From a virus, in IMG/VR virus record IMGVR_UViG_3300006845_000030, positions 1 through 36,882 of that record: 36,882 bases of DNA. One strand, given 5' to 3'. The notes under the pieces are model-generated. The model worked only from the letters and a program-made list of their open reading frames with translations, ran no database searches and had not been told where the DNA came from. Positions within the stretch are counted from its first letter, which is position 1. Each line of letters starts with the position of its first letter. Positions 13,854 to 21,422 of the stretch are shown here, piece by piece. A program made the translations under genes and the position numbers.

Positions 13854-14644
13854 TACAACTCCTCGCAACCATCGCAGTTAGGTACCTGCACAGTGACGGT
13901 TCGAATGCCACCGGTACAGCGTCCCTCAGTAGGTAGAGGTTCCCATACCCCAAGCATCTTCATGTCATTCGCTACCGGCAAACAACAATAGGCCCGACGC
14001 ATCGCCGCATCATCGTTCATGACATTAGTGGCGGCTAGGGTCCACTCGGTACAGGTTGGGTTGACATACAGGTCCCCCGTAGGCATACACCGCACCACGC
14101 CCATTTCCAGCACCACGGCAAACCAGTCCGGAGGGCAGCCACCGCCAGGTGCTGGATCCTGCTCTGGGAAGTTCTGCTCGGATGGATAACTGGTCACGTA
14201 CCGTACCCAAGCTAGACCGGTACAGCACTCATCCTCGTTGAGGCTAACCCCTGGAACCACGGTCAAACCTGTACGCAAGCAGCACTGCGCTGGGGGATCA
14301 GGTACCAAGGCAATTTCAGTGCACAGGCAGGCCAACAGCGCGTTGGCTATCGGCAGAATAGTCATGTCGACCTGCCCCGTAGGTTGCTCCGACACCGCAG
14401 GGGTGCCGAGTTGCGTGTTCGGACCAATGGACGGTGGAGCAAGAAAAGCATCACCTGTACTCGTAACTGTAGGACTTCCCAGTGTGATGTTCGGGCCAAT
14501 GGATGGTGGGCTTATCGATACGTCACCAGACGCATCAACCGAAGGGGTGCCCAGTACCGAACCCGGACCTATCGAGGGAACATCGAGCGCCCCACTGCCC
14601 GCATCTTCCAGATAGTGGGCGAGGTACGTGGTGTAGGTGGACAC
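13853..14644 (-). CDS. Neck-region structural protein with PSIGP repeats
   Basis: A 263-aa protein from GTG 14644, after GAGGAG. Residues about 23-84 are two and a half near-identical 24-residue units, each starting PSIGP and containing LGTP or LGSP and a Gly-Asp turn (positions 14578-14392). The C-terminal 170 residues are rich in cysteine (CLCTE, QCCLRTG, ECCTG, YCCLP, NCDGCEEL). The latter half looks like an actinophage head-tail connector-region protein. The repeat part may be a flexible or fibrous extension. Function inferred from location only. Confidence 0.72.
   Translation of the reverse strand: MSTYTTYLAHYLEDAGSGALDVPSIGPGSVLGTPSVDASGDVSISPPSIGPNITLGSPTVTSTGDAFLAPPSIGPNTQLGTPAVSEQPTGQVDMTILPIANALLACLCTEIALVPDPPAQCCLRTGLTVVPGVSLNEDECCTGLAWVRYVTSYPSEQNFPEQDPAPGGGCPPDWFAVVLEMGVVRCMPTGDLYVNPTCTEWTLAATNVMNDDAAMRRAYCCLPVANDMKMLGVWEPLPTEGRCTGGIRTVTVQVPNCDGCEEL
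14392..14578 (-). repeat. Tandem 24-residue PSIGP coding repeats
   Basis: Three units in the 5' part of the gene. Unit 1 reads PSIGPGSVLGTPSVDASGD, unit 2 PSIGPNITLGSPTVTSTGD, unit 3 PSIGPNTQLGTPAV. Units 1 and 2 are spaced exactly 24 residues (72 bases) apart. The third is cut short. Confidence 0.75.
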
Positions 14645-14665
14645 CCGCCCACTCCTCTCAACTCA

Positions 14666-14998
14666 TTAATCGAGTGTGTACACGGCCCACGGAAACGCGC
14701 GTCCCGTTCCGGCGGTCTGCTTCAGTGAGAACTCCCCGTCAGCTGCTGCCATAGGTACCGGGATCGAGAAGGACAGCGGCTGGCCTAGTGGCCCAATGAA
14801 AGTCGCTAGGTAACACTCACGACGAGTGTCCGCAGCTCGTGCCTTGGACTTGATCCGCAGCTCGACGGTGTCGCCGGCAACAAGGTTGTTCAGGTCTACC
14901 GCCAGGACGCGAGTCTTCGCGGTAGCAACAGTGGCCAGTGAGTGTTCCACGCCGATAGTGGCGGTCTGCGATCCTGACGACTCAACGGCAAGTGCCAT
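14666..14998 (-). CDS. Small beta-rich structural protein
   Basis: A 110-aa protein starting MALAVESSGSQTATIG, after AGGAGG. Alternating strand pattern (TATIGVEHSLATV, VLAVDLNNLVAGDTVELRIKS) and a lone Cys. It resembles the small beta-sandwich proteins that decorate capsids or tails in actinophages. It lies between two other beta-rich proteins in the head-tail region. No enzyme motif. Confidence 0.7.
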   Translation of the reverse strand: MALAVESSGSQTATIGVEHSLATVATAKTRVLAVDLNNLVAGDTVELRIKSKARAADTRRECYLATFIGPLGQPLSFSIPVPMAAADGEFSLKQTAGTGRAFPWAVYTLD

Positions 14999-15008
14999 GG
15001 TCTACCTC

Positions 15009-15833
15009 CTAGTCGAATCCAATGACGACCACGGAGGGCCGCTCAGTAGGAGCACCGCTGGTGGCATCCGCCTGATAACGGGCTACCAATCGTGTGCCAA
15101 TGGGCAGCTCACATGGAATGAGAATTGGATTACCGGTGTACGACTCTGAGCTGGACCAGCTACCTGCAATGTTACTTATCAGCGCTACTTCACTCGCCGC
15201 TGCACCGAACCCGATGTCCGTCAGACAGGTCCGTGAGGTCCACGTTGCCTCATCTACCGGGCCGCTGATACTTACCAATAGCCACCGCAACGGGTTCGTG
15301 GTGCTCGCGGTCAGCTGCGTCCAGGCCGCCTTGGTGTTGCCAGCCACAATGGCAGTTAGCAGGGTTCCCGATGAAGAAGCTCCGACATCGCCATAGGTTG
15401 TGGCTCGTGACGCTGAAGCTATCTGGTTCCAGCCCCCACCACGAGCAATGAGCTGAACCTGTGCCGTGTCCACAGTCACTGCCGCCCTGATACGGGCCGA
15501 GAGCCGGGTACCAGTAGGAACCCGAATGGGCAACTCGTAGTAGCGGGAACCAGCCTGGGAGCCAATGTAAACGTGCGAGACCAGGACCGTCTCACTGCCA
15601 GCGCCACCGACACCAATGTCCAACAGAATCGGCCGAGCTACACCGGCGGTAGCAGTGGCGTTAATCAGCGTAAGGATCAGGCTTGACACTGGAAATGTAG
15701 TCAGCGTTATTAGCTCTACCCATGCACCATCAGCATTTGGAGTCGCATTTGCCGTGAGCGTGGTTGGCAAACTGGTAGCAGTGTCAGCCCCGCCCAAGAG
15801 GGCTATGCCTGAGTCCATCATTGGCCAGGTCAT
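15009..15833 (-). CDS. Structural protein with a tandem beta-domain duplication
   Basis: A 274-aa protein. Two halves share the same order of landmarks: GAWVELITLTTFP / AAWTQLTASTTNP, LLDIGVGGAGSETVLVS / LTDIGFGAAASEVALIS, ELPIRVPTGTRLSARI / ILIPCELPIGTRLVARY. This indicates an internal duplication of about 120 residues. Similar two-domain proteins occur among actinophage virion proteins. A fibre or decoration role is likely; function unproven. Confidence 0.75.
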   Translation of the reverse strand: MTWPMMDSGIALLGGADTATSLPTTLTANATPNADGAWVELITLTTFPVSSLILTLINATATAGVARPILLDIGVGGAGSETVLVSHVYIGSQAGSRYYELPIRVPTGTRLSARIRAAVTVDTAQVQLIARGGGWNQIASASRATTYGDVGASSSGTLLTAIVAGNTKAAWTQLTASTTNPLRWLLVSISGPVDEATWTSRTCLTDIGFGAAASEVALISNIAGSWSSSESYTGNPILIPCELPIGTRLVARYQADATSGAPTERPSVVVIGFD

Positions 15834-15838
15834 GATGC

Positions 15839-16243
15839 CTACAGCGCGAAGATCTTGGCGGCACCAGCGGACCAGGTAATGACCACATTGGACCCATTGG
15901 GGGTAAACGGCAAACCGGAAACACCCGTATCCCAGAAGGCGATTAGTCTAGATGTGGCGTCCACACCGGTGTGCTGATAAAGGATTAGTGCTTCGGACTG
16001 GTCCCCGGTCACCGAGTTGATGGTGACGTCATCGGCATCAAAAACCCCGTTCACGAAAGTCTTGTTGACCAAGGCGCCCGAGACCGCTACTCGGGCGGCC
16101 CCGGGGACGTCGTCCAAGAAATCGTGCGCCGCCGAAAACGTGTAATCAGCCAGATCAACAAGGATTACCCGGACGTCATTGTCTAGGTCCAAGTCGGCCT
16201 TCAACAGAGCCGTCTTCGCCGGATCATAAAGAACATTGGCCAT
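15839..16243 (-). CDS. Conserved phage structural protein
   Basis: A 134-aa protein, MANVLYDPAKTALLKADLDL..., with AGGAC before the ATG. The pattern DVRVILVDLADYTFSAAHDFLDDV and the C-terminal SGLPFTPNGSNVVITWSAGAAKIFAL match a protein frequently found between the connector and fibre-type genes of actinophages. It is presumably a virion component. Whether head or tail cannot be told. Confidence 0.75.
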   Translation of the reverse strand: MANVLYDPAKTALLKADLDLDNDVRVILVDLADYTFSAAHDFLDDVPGAARVAVSGALVNKTFVNGVFDADDVTINSVTGDQSEALILYQHTGVDATSRLIAFWDTGVSGLPFTPNGSNVVITWSAGAAKIFAL

Positions 16244-16251
16244 ATCGGGTC

Positions 16252-17034
16252 CTATGGACTAGTAACTATTCGTGGCGGTGTGTTGCTCGGGGTCCATACA
16301 CGGGGACCACGGGCCAGGTTGTTGGGGTTGTAGGCCATGAGCAACTGGTCCACCTCAATGATGCCGGTAAGCCCGTTACGCAGGAGCGTGTCGGTGTCCG
16401 TGAACGACACCTCAATACCTGTACGGGTTAGTGACCGGATGCGGCCAGGAAGGCGGCATGTGCCGTCCCCGATGCACGCCTTGGCGAACTCGCACGCCAG
16501 CGTTCCAGCTGCCACCAAAAGATCATCTGGAACAGGCCAGCCCTTCAGGTACGTGACCTCGAAGAACCCCTCCCCCGAGTCCACGTTGTAGTCAACACAG
16601 TCGGGCCAGCAACCCCCGTCCGTCCGGACCAACCACCTGTAGTCATCCACTCGATATGCAGTGTCAGTGATGACGACCCCATCAACGACCACCTCACTCA
16701 CCGAGTTCACCGGTGCCGGGAGCAACACCTCACACAGGGGTCGGCACGTGCAACATTCGCTCGGGCAGACACAGTTACGCCATGCGCCCAAGCCATCGAT
16801 GAATGGGATCATCCACGTGCCCGCGCTGTACTCAAACCCGGCGATCGACGGCCATGGGGTTATGTAACGACCACAAGGACGAACGGTCTTCTCGCACAAT
16901 CCGAACCTGCGTCCAGTGCGTGCCCAGATGACCTGGATCGCATACCGTTCCGCGTTGGCTTGTACTCCCGGATCTAGGGTGTCCCATGAGCTACAGCACG
17001 CTGGGTCAACAACCCATCCGCACGGTACCTGCAA
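16252..17034 (-). CDS. Head-to-tail adaptor, cysteine-rich
   Basis: A 260-aa protein. The start is TTG 17034 (MQVPCGWVVDP), seven bases after AAGGGGG and just beyond the stop of the upstream gene. The longer frame to 17103 lies wholly inside that gene. The family pattern (PGVQANAERYAIQVIWARTGRRFG, then TYLKGWPVPDDLLVAAGTLACEFAKAC and FTDTDTLLRNGLTGIIEVDQLL, quoted in parts) fits the helical connector/adaptor proteins at the capsid portal. It has many cysteines (CCSSW, CVCPSECCTCRPLC), suggesting metal or disulfide stabilisation. Confidence 0.78.
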   Translation of the reverse strand: MQVPCGWVVDPACCSSWDTLDPGVQANAERYAIQVIWARTGRRFGLCEKTVRPCGRYITPWPSIAGFEYSAGTWMIPFIDGLGAWRNCVCPSECCTCRPLCEVLLPAPVNSVSEVVVDGVVITDTAYRVDDYRWLVRTDGGCWPDCVDYNVDSGEGFFEVTYLKGWPVPDDLLVAAGTLACEFAKACIGDGTCRLPGRIRSLTRTGIEVSFTDTDTLLRNGLTGIIEVDQLLMAYNPNNLARGPRVWTPSNTPPRIVTSP

Positions 17035-17045
17035 ATGGCACCCCC

Positions 17046-17993
17046 TTATGAAACGATAATCGGTACTGACGTGTAGTACTGCGAAGAGAAGTTCTTCGGC
17101 CAATACCGCACAGTGTAAGTACCTGGCGCAGCATAGGTGTGGTTAACGGTCGGGCCTACAGTGACCTGCTGAAGCGCCGTGCCGTCACCCCAGTCCACAA
17201 CCGCCGGAAGGGTCGACCCACCACTTGGCGATGTGGGCACAGTCAGGACTCGCGCCACCGCCGCAAGGCCCGTGGTAGGTGCCACCGCGAGAGCAAGTGG
17301 CAGAGCAGAACAGCCACAAGACTCAACCGGTGGGGCCAATGCCGTCACCTGGATGTGCCGATGGTCATCGGCAGTGATCGCGGTCAGCAACGGGCCAGGG
17401 TTACCGGCGTTGGGTCCGGTCTGGTTCGTAATAACCGTGTAGGGACCAACACCCCACAGCGAGTTGCGGTGCGACCGGGCGGTGACGGTGAAGTTGGCGA
17501 GACCATTCTGGAGGGTCATGTCCCCGACCATTCCTTCAACCATCCATGGCAGAAGGAAGTAGCCGTAGTTCACGACACCCTCGGCGCAGTTGCTGGAACC
17601 ACCTAGCCGGGACCACGCTTCAAAGCCGAAGTTCGACGTGTTCACGGATCCACGCCGGGTGCGGAAACCAACCGCCTTAGGGCTCGCCGCATCGTCTAGT
17701 ACAAGTGGCTCACCGGTCATGATGTTGAACATTTCCGGGTCAACATTGCAGAAGGTCACAGTGACGTTGATCCACTTAAAGATCGGTGGACTGGTGTCCT
17801 CCATGCATGCCTGGCCATCACCGTTGAGGGCGAAGAAGTCCTGGCGATCGTTCAGCTCTGCGGTCTGCTCCACCGTGATGATTCCACTGGTAGTCACCGA
17901 CGAGCACGCGCTGAGAACCGGGGTGCCACAGGCGTCTGTCTTGGTCACCCGAACAATCGGAACCCGGAACGGCTGGAAACAGATCGAGGCCAT
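17046..17993 (-). CDS. Major tail protein with C-terminal PKD-like domain
   Basis: A 315-aa protein. The N-terminal 215 residues (ITVEQTAELNDRQDFFALNGDG..., FNIMTGEPLVLDD) fit tail tube subunits. The last 75 residues contain VDWGDGT and NHTYAAPGTYTVRYW, the signature of PKD/Ig-like domains that decorate tail tubes and bind sugars weakly. Major tail proteins with an Ig-like C-terminal extension are well known in siphoviruses. The order here (upstream of the connector genes) is unusual, since the tube gene generally comes after them. Start overlaps the upstream stop as TAATG. Confidence 0.7.
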   Translation of the reverse strand: MASICFQPFRVPIVRVTKTDACGTPVLSACSSVTTSGIITVEQTAELNDRQDFFALNGDGQACMEDTSPPIFKWINVTVTFCNVDPEMFNIMTGEPLVLDDAASPKAVGFRTRRGSVNTSNFGFEAWSRLGGSSNCAEGVVNYGYFLLPWMVEGMVGDMTLQNGLANFTVTARSHRNSLWGVGPYTVITNQTGPNAGNPGPLLTAITADDHRHIQVTALAPPVESCGCSALPLALAVAPTTGLAAVARVLTVPTSPSGGSTLPAVVDWGDGTALQQVTVGPTVNHTYAAPGTYTVRYWPKNFSSQYYTSVPIIVS

Positions 17994-18250
17994 TACTCCT
18001 CCGTGGTCTTAGGTGCTTCAGCTACCTTGCGTGGACGGCCACGGCGCTTGGGCTTGTTCTCCTCGGCATCGTCGGAGTCCCGGTCAGCGAGGTATGCATC
18101 CAACAGGTCATCGGGAACGATGAATGCCACATGACCAGTACTATCCGCCGTGTCGGTGGTTACCTTGACGTCGGCTGGGTTCTCGGCCAACTCCAGGAGC
18201 CGATTCGCAACCTCGGCCTCTTCGCCCGCGCCGGGGTAAACAACTGCCAT
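17993..18250 (-). CDS. Small neck-region protein with AT-hook-like tail
   Basis: An 85-aa protein from ATG 18250 (MAVVYPGAG), after AAGGGAG. The N-terminal two-thirds is an acidic alpha/beta segment. The C-terminus has DSDDAEENKPKRRGRPRK, with the RGRP core of the AT-hook that binds the minor groove of AT-rich DNA. The position is between the second capsid-like protein and major tail protein. A role touching packaged DNA is possible but speculative; a charged linker is the plain alternative. Confidence 0.72.
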   Translation of the reverse strand: MAVVYPGAGEEAEVANRLLELAENPADVKVTTDTADSTGHVAFIVPDDLLDAYLADRDSDDAEENKPKRRGRPRKVAEAPKTTEE

Positions 18251-18262
18251 GATCAAACTCCC

Positions 18263-19081
18263 TTATGCCAAGGTCGCGTCAATAGTCGCAACAAAGCAGT
18301 CAAACGTGACGACATATTCGCGTTCCGCCACCATGAACATTTGGTTCGTGGACCGGTTAATCGTCTGCCCATAAGGTGATACGAAAATCTCACTGTCAGG
18401 GGTACGCCATACCGCTACCTGACCAGTGATGTAAAGGAATTCATGGTTAGCGGCTGGAGCTGCGCCCACGGCGCTGGTACCGGCATAGTTACCGAAGGAG
18501 ACCGCCGTACCCAATGGTGTACGCCAAATCTGCCCATCCTTGATCATCTGCGTGTGGTCCATCATCCAGGCGCCCACCGAAGCGGGAGCGTGGATTACGC
18601 CAGGCAACCCGTACCGGCTATAAAGCCAGTCCTCAAGTGCCGAGATCGCGGCGGGGATGGTGGTAGCGGCAGCCAAAGTGACCACGGCGGCGTTGTTGGA
18701 CAAACCAGGTGACTGACCGTTGGCCTGCGCCGAGAAGATCGCCTCGACCGCCGCCTGCTCGCCGGCCTTGAGTCGAGCCACAACAAGCTCACGAGCCCGC
18801 TCCTCAGTCATTCCCACAGTTCCACAAGTGAACGTGGACAGGACTACGAACGGGTTGCCGGTAATGGTGGCAGGACCAGCATCAAACGTCTTGGTGGCTG
18901 GGGTACAGGCAACTGCATAACCATCGGGCAACTCGCAGGTGGCCACTTGGTACTGAAGACCACCGTTACGGGCATGCACAGGAAGGTCCAGTGGACCGGT
19001 AGCCACCGTGAACAGCCCGTATCGCGGCACCGCAGGAGTCGGCGGTGTCTCGATATAGACCGGACCAGTAGTTACGGCCAC
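18263..19081 (-). CDS. Virion protein, possible second HK97-like capsid protein
   Basis: A 272-aa protein from GTG 19081. N-terminal prolines (YIETPPTPAVPRYG) lead into a mixed domain. The middle (TEERARELVVARLKAGEQAAVEAIF) is a long helix, and the C-terminal half (GLPGVIHAPASVGAWMM, YITGQVAVWRTPDSEIF, AEREYVVTFDCFVATIDATL) looks like the A-domain and final strands of HK97-fold capsid or encapsulin proteins. This is a reading by eye; the main capsid protein is at 19473-21170. It may be a minor capsid or head-completion protein. Confidence 0.65.
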   Translation of the reverse strand: MAVTTGPVYIETPPTPAVPRYGLFTVATGPLDLPVHARNGGLQYQVATCELPDGYAVACTPATKTFDAGPATITGNPFVVLSTFTCGTVGMTEERARELVVARLKAGEQAAVEAIFSAQANGQSPGLSNNAAVVTLAAATTIPAAISALEDWLYSRYGLPGVIHAPASVGAWMMDHTQMIKDGQIWRTPLGTAVSFGNYAGTSAVGAAPAANHEFLYITGQVAVWRTPDSEIFVSPYGQTINRSTNQMFMVAEREYVVTFDCFVATIDATLA

Positions 19082-19112
19082 TGGACTTTCCCTTCAGCCA
19101 CTTGGTCGACGA

Positions 19113-19415
19113 TTAGTCGGCGAGGACCGAACCGACGATGTTCGGGGTGGTGCCGGTAATGGCAACAGTAATTCCGATTGCTGCTCGGATTGCTGCCGGG
19201 AATATCACCTGGGCGAACGAGTTCGCGGCACCGGCGGTTGCCAGTGGCCCAAACGAGGCAAGAACTGTTCCCGACGCTGCGGTGTTGTCGAAAACGGTAA
19301 CCACGTTGTCGGTGGTACCCGCTGCGTTGCGCAGGGTTATTCCGTAAAAGTTGACCGGACCGGTGTGGATGACCGTGGTTCCGGAAGTGGTAAACGCCTT
19401 CGCGCCGATTGCCAT
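19113..19415 (-). CDS. Small decoration-like protein
   Basis: A 100-aa protein starting MAIGAKAFTTSGTTVIHTGP, after AAGGAG. The strand pattern (VIHTGPVNFYGITLRNAAGTT, VVTVFDNTAASGTVLASFG) matches small beta-barrel proteins found next to capsid genes in actinophages. A capsid decoration or fibre-base role is likely from its place right after the major capsid gene. No enzymatic residues were seen. Confidence 0.72.
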   Translation of the reverse strand: MAIGAKAFTTSGTTVIHTGPVNFYGITLRNAAGTTDNVVTVFDNTAASGTVLASFGPLATAGAANSFAQVIFPAAIRAAIGITVAITGTTPNIVGSVLAD

Positions 19416-19472
19416 TCTTAAATCTCCTTGTGGTTATCGGGGCCAGGGCGAACCCTGACCCCGAATCACGTG

Positions 19473-21170
19473 TTACGCGACGGTGCAGTCCACTGCGCGG
19501 GTTGCGGTTGTTGCACCACTTGGGCACAGCGGCACTGTGTAGACGCGGGACAGTGGGCACATCCGCATTGGCAGCCAGCCATCCTCCATGAACAGCTGGG
19601 TCACCAGGTTGTTCGCCAGGTTCGCAGCGTCATACACGGAGTCGAGCCGGATAACGTCCTGGCGAGCCAGAACCCAAGTGCCAGCTGGGAACATCAAGAA
19701 CTGGACTGTGGCAGGGAGTGCAGTAACCGCAGTTGCCGCACCGAATCCACCGTTCGCGCCGGTGACACCGGAGAAGAAGTCCTGCCAGTCATAAACCCAC
19801 TGGGCACGGATGTTCCGGGTGGCGAACCAGGCGTTGATCTGTGCATCGTTCACGTTCGGGTCGTCCACGCCGGTGCGACGCGACCAGTCAGCCCGGAACA
19901 TGTGGTACAGCCAGAATGGGAAAACAACCTCAAGGGTCGCGTTCCGTGCCAGACGTAGGCGGTACTTCATGTCGGTAGCTGCATGATCCACCGCGTGAAG
20001 AATCTGTGAAACGACCGTTCCGTCGCTGACCCATGGCTCAGCTGCGGCCAGGGATACGGCTGTTGAACCGGTGACGATCGCGGCGATGACCTCACGGTTG
20101 ATGAGGTGACCAAATGCGGTGATCGCGCCCTGGGTGAACTGGGCAACGAACTCTGGGTAGCCACGGTTCTGGAGCAGCGAACCGGTCAAACAGAGCGCTG
20201 CAACGTTGAGCCGGTCATCCACGAAGGTCGGGCAGGGGATTGCCACACAGGTCTTTGTCGGTGAACCGGCAATTACCTGGGCCTCGGTCAGGATGTTGTA
20301 GCCCGGGATCGGCAGGGTGAAGTCGTCCCCGAACAGGGTCGAGAAGTCGATGCCCTGGTTGTGTCGGATACCGCCACGGCGAGCAACAACCTCAGGAGTG
20401 TCGAGCATGCCATCCGCGCTCACCTGGAGGCAGGTTTCGTACAGCGTCTCGGACGGTGCACACCATCCAGCGGCGGCCAGGAGGGACCCACCCTCTAGAC
20501 GGCGCTCGTTAGCGGCGTACTCCAAAACTGCCTGCTGCTGCTCACCTGACCAGGTGTCGTCAACGATCAGCTCGTCCGGGTAATCCCTACGGATCTTGGC
20601 AACACCATGCTGCATGCTCTGGTTGCCGCTGTACCCACGGGTCCGGTTAACGAACGCCCGACCGATGTCTTCCCAGCTCTCCAGTTCAGATCCGGTTGAG
20701 TAACCATCCACGTCTGCGGAGACGATGAAGCTGTGGAACTCGATGCTCTTACGCTTCGTGTCCTTGGTCTGCGGTGCATGTGGGGCAATGTTGCTCACGC
20801 CCACCTTGACCGGAGTCTTCTTCGGGTCGATGATCTCGCCCTCGATGGCAAGCTCAACAACAGGAGGAGTCTCGGGGACTACCGCCGCATCAGGTGCGGG
20901 CTCGACTACCTCTTCGGTCTCTGGGTCACCTTCGGGCGCGGTGCTCAGCGCAGTGAAACGCTGAACCTTGGCCTCACGAACAGCGATCTCCGCAGCAACC
21001 TGAACGCCGAACTCCTTCAGTGCCTCGGCACGTTCCAGGCTCTCCTCAGGGATGTCCTCTGGGTTCTGGAAGCTTTCGAGAAGAGTGGCGAACTCTTTGG
21101 CTGCGATTGTCGCCAGGTCCTTGAGACCAGCAACTGAGTACTGGTTTAGGTTCTCTGGAATGACAAACAT
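19473..21170 (-). CDS. Major capsid protein with N-terminal helical arm
   Basis: A 565-aa protein. Residues 1-75 form charged helices (NQYSVAGLKDLATIAAKEF, EESLERAEALKEFGVQ), followed by an acidic Pro/Glu linker to about 115, then the capsid core (SFIVSADVDGY, RDYPDELIVDDTWSG, FPFWLYHMFRADWSRR). The arm resembles the scaffolding or delta domain of HK97-type proheads that is removed by the head protease, which here lies upstream in the same operon. ATG follows GGAAGG. It is the most abundant virion protein by expectation. Confidence 0.85.
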   Translation of the reverse strand: MFVIPENLNQYSVAGLKDLATIAAKEFATLLESFQNPEDIPEESLERAEALKEFGVQVAAEIAVREAKVQRFTALSTAPEGDPETEEVVEPAPDAAVVPETPPVVELAIEGEIIDPKKTPVKVGVSNIAPHAPQTKDTKRKSIEFHSFIVSADVDGYSTGSELESWEDIGRAFVNRTRGYSGNQSMQHGVAKIRRDYPDELIVDDTWSGEQQQAVLEYAANERRLEGGSLLAAAGWCAPSETLYETCLQVSADGMLDTPEVVARRGGIRHNQGIDFSTLFGDDFTLPIPGYNILTEAQVIAGSPTKTCVAIPCPTFVDDRLNVAALCLTGSLLQNRGYPEFVAQFTQGAITAFGHLINREVIAAIVTGSTAVSLAAAEPWVSDGTVVSQILHAVDHAATDMKYRLRLARNATLEVVFPFWLYHMFRADWSRRTGVDDPNVNDAQINAWFATRNIRAQWVYDWQDFFSGVTGANGGFGAATAVTALPATVQFLMFPAGTWVLARQDVIRLDSVYDAANLANNLVTQLFMEDGWLPMRMCPLSRVYTVPLCPSGATTATRAVDCTVA

Positions 21171-21274
21171 GAGGGCCTTCCACGGGTCGCGATGTAACTC
21201 ATCGACCGACCGGCCCCTAGCACAGCATCAGTTGAGCTGAAGATTAACTACATAGTCAGGCAATAGCAAGCATG

Positions 21275-21421
21275 TCACTTGATTCGGTAACTTCCACCGC
21301 CACCTTTGGTGACTTCTACCTTGGCGGCGAATTCACCCCTGACCTCCAGGGTTGTGCCATTGCGCAGGGTCACGACATACATTTTGTTGTCCGTTTTCTG
21401 TCCACCGCAACCGCAGCCCAT
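21275..21421 (-). CDS. Small conserved phage protein MGCGCGG...
   Basis: A 48-aa protein too short for many gene finders. It begins MGCGCGGQKTDNKMYVVTLR and ends GGGGSYRIK. The ATG is one base after the preceding stop and follows AAAAGGTG. Short proteins with an N-terminal CGCGG, a YVVTL strand and a final Tyr-Arg are commonly found beside actinophage capsid genes, so it is very probably real. The CxC pair could bind a metal. The function is unknown. Confidence 0.75.
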   Translation of the reverse strand: MGCGCGGQKTDNKMYVVTLRNGTTLEVRGEFAAKVEVTKGGGGSYRIK

Positions 21422-21422
21422 G

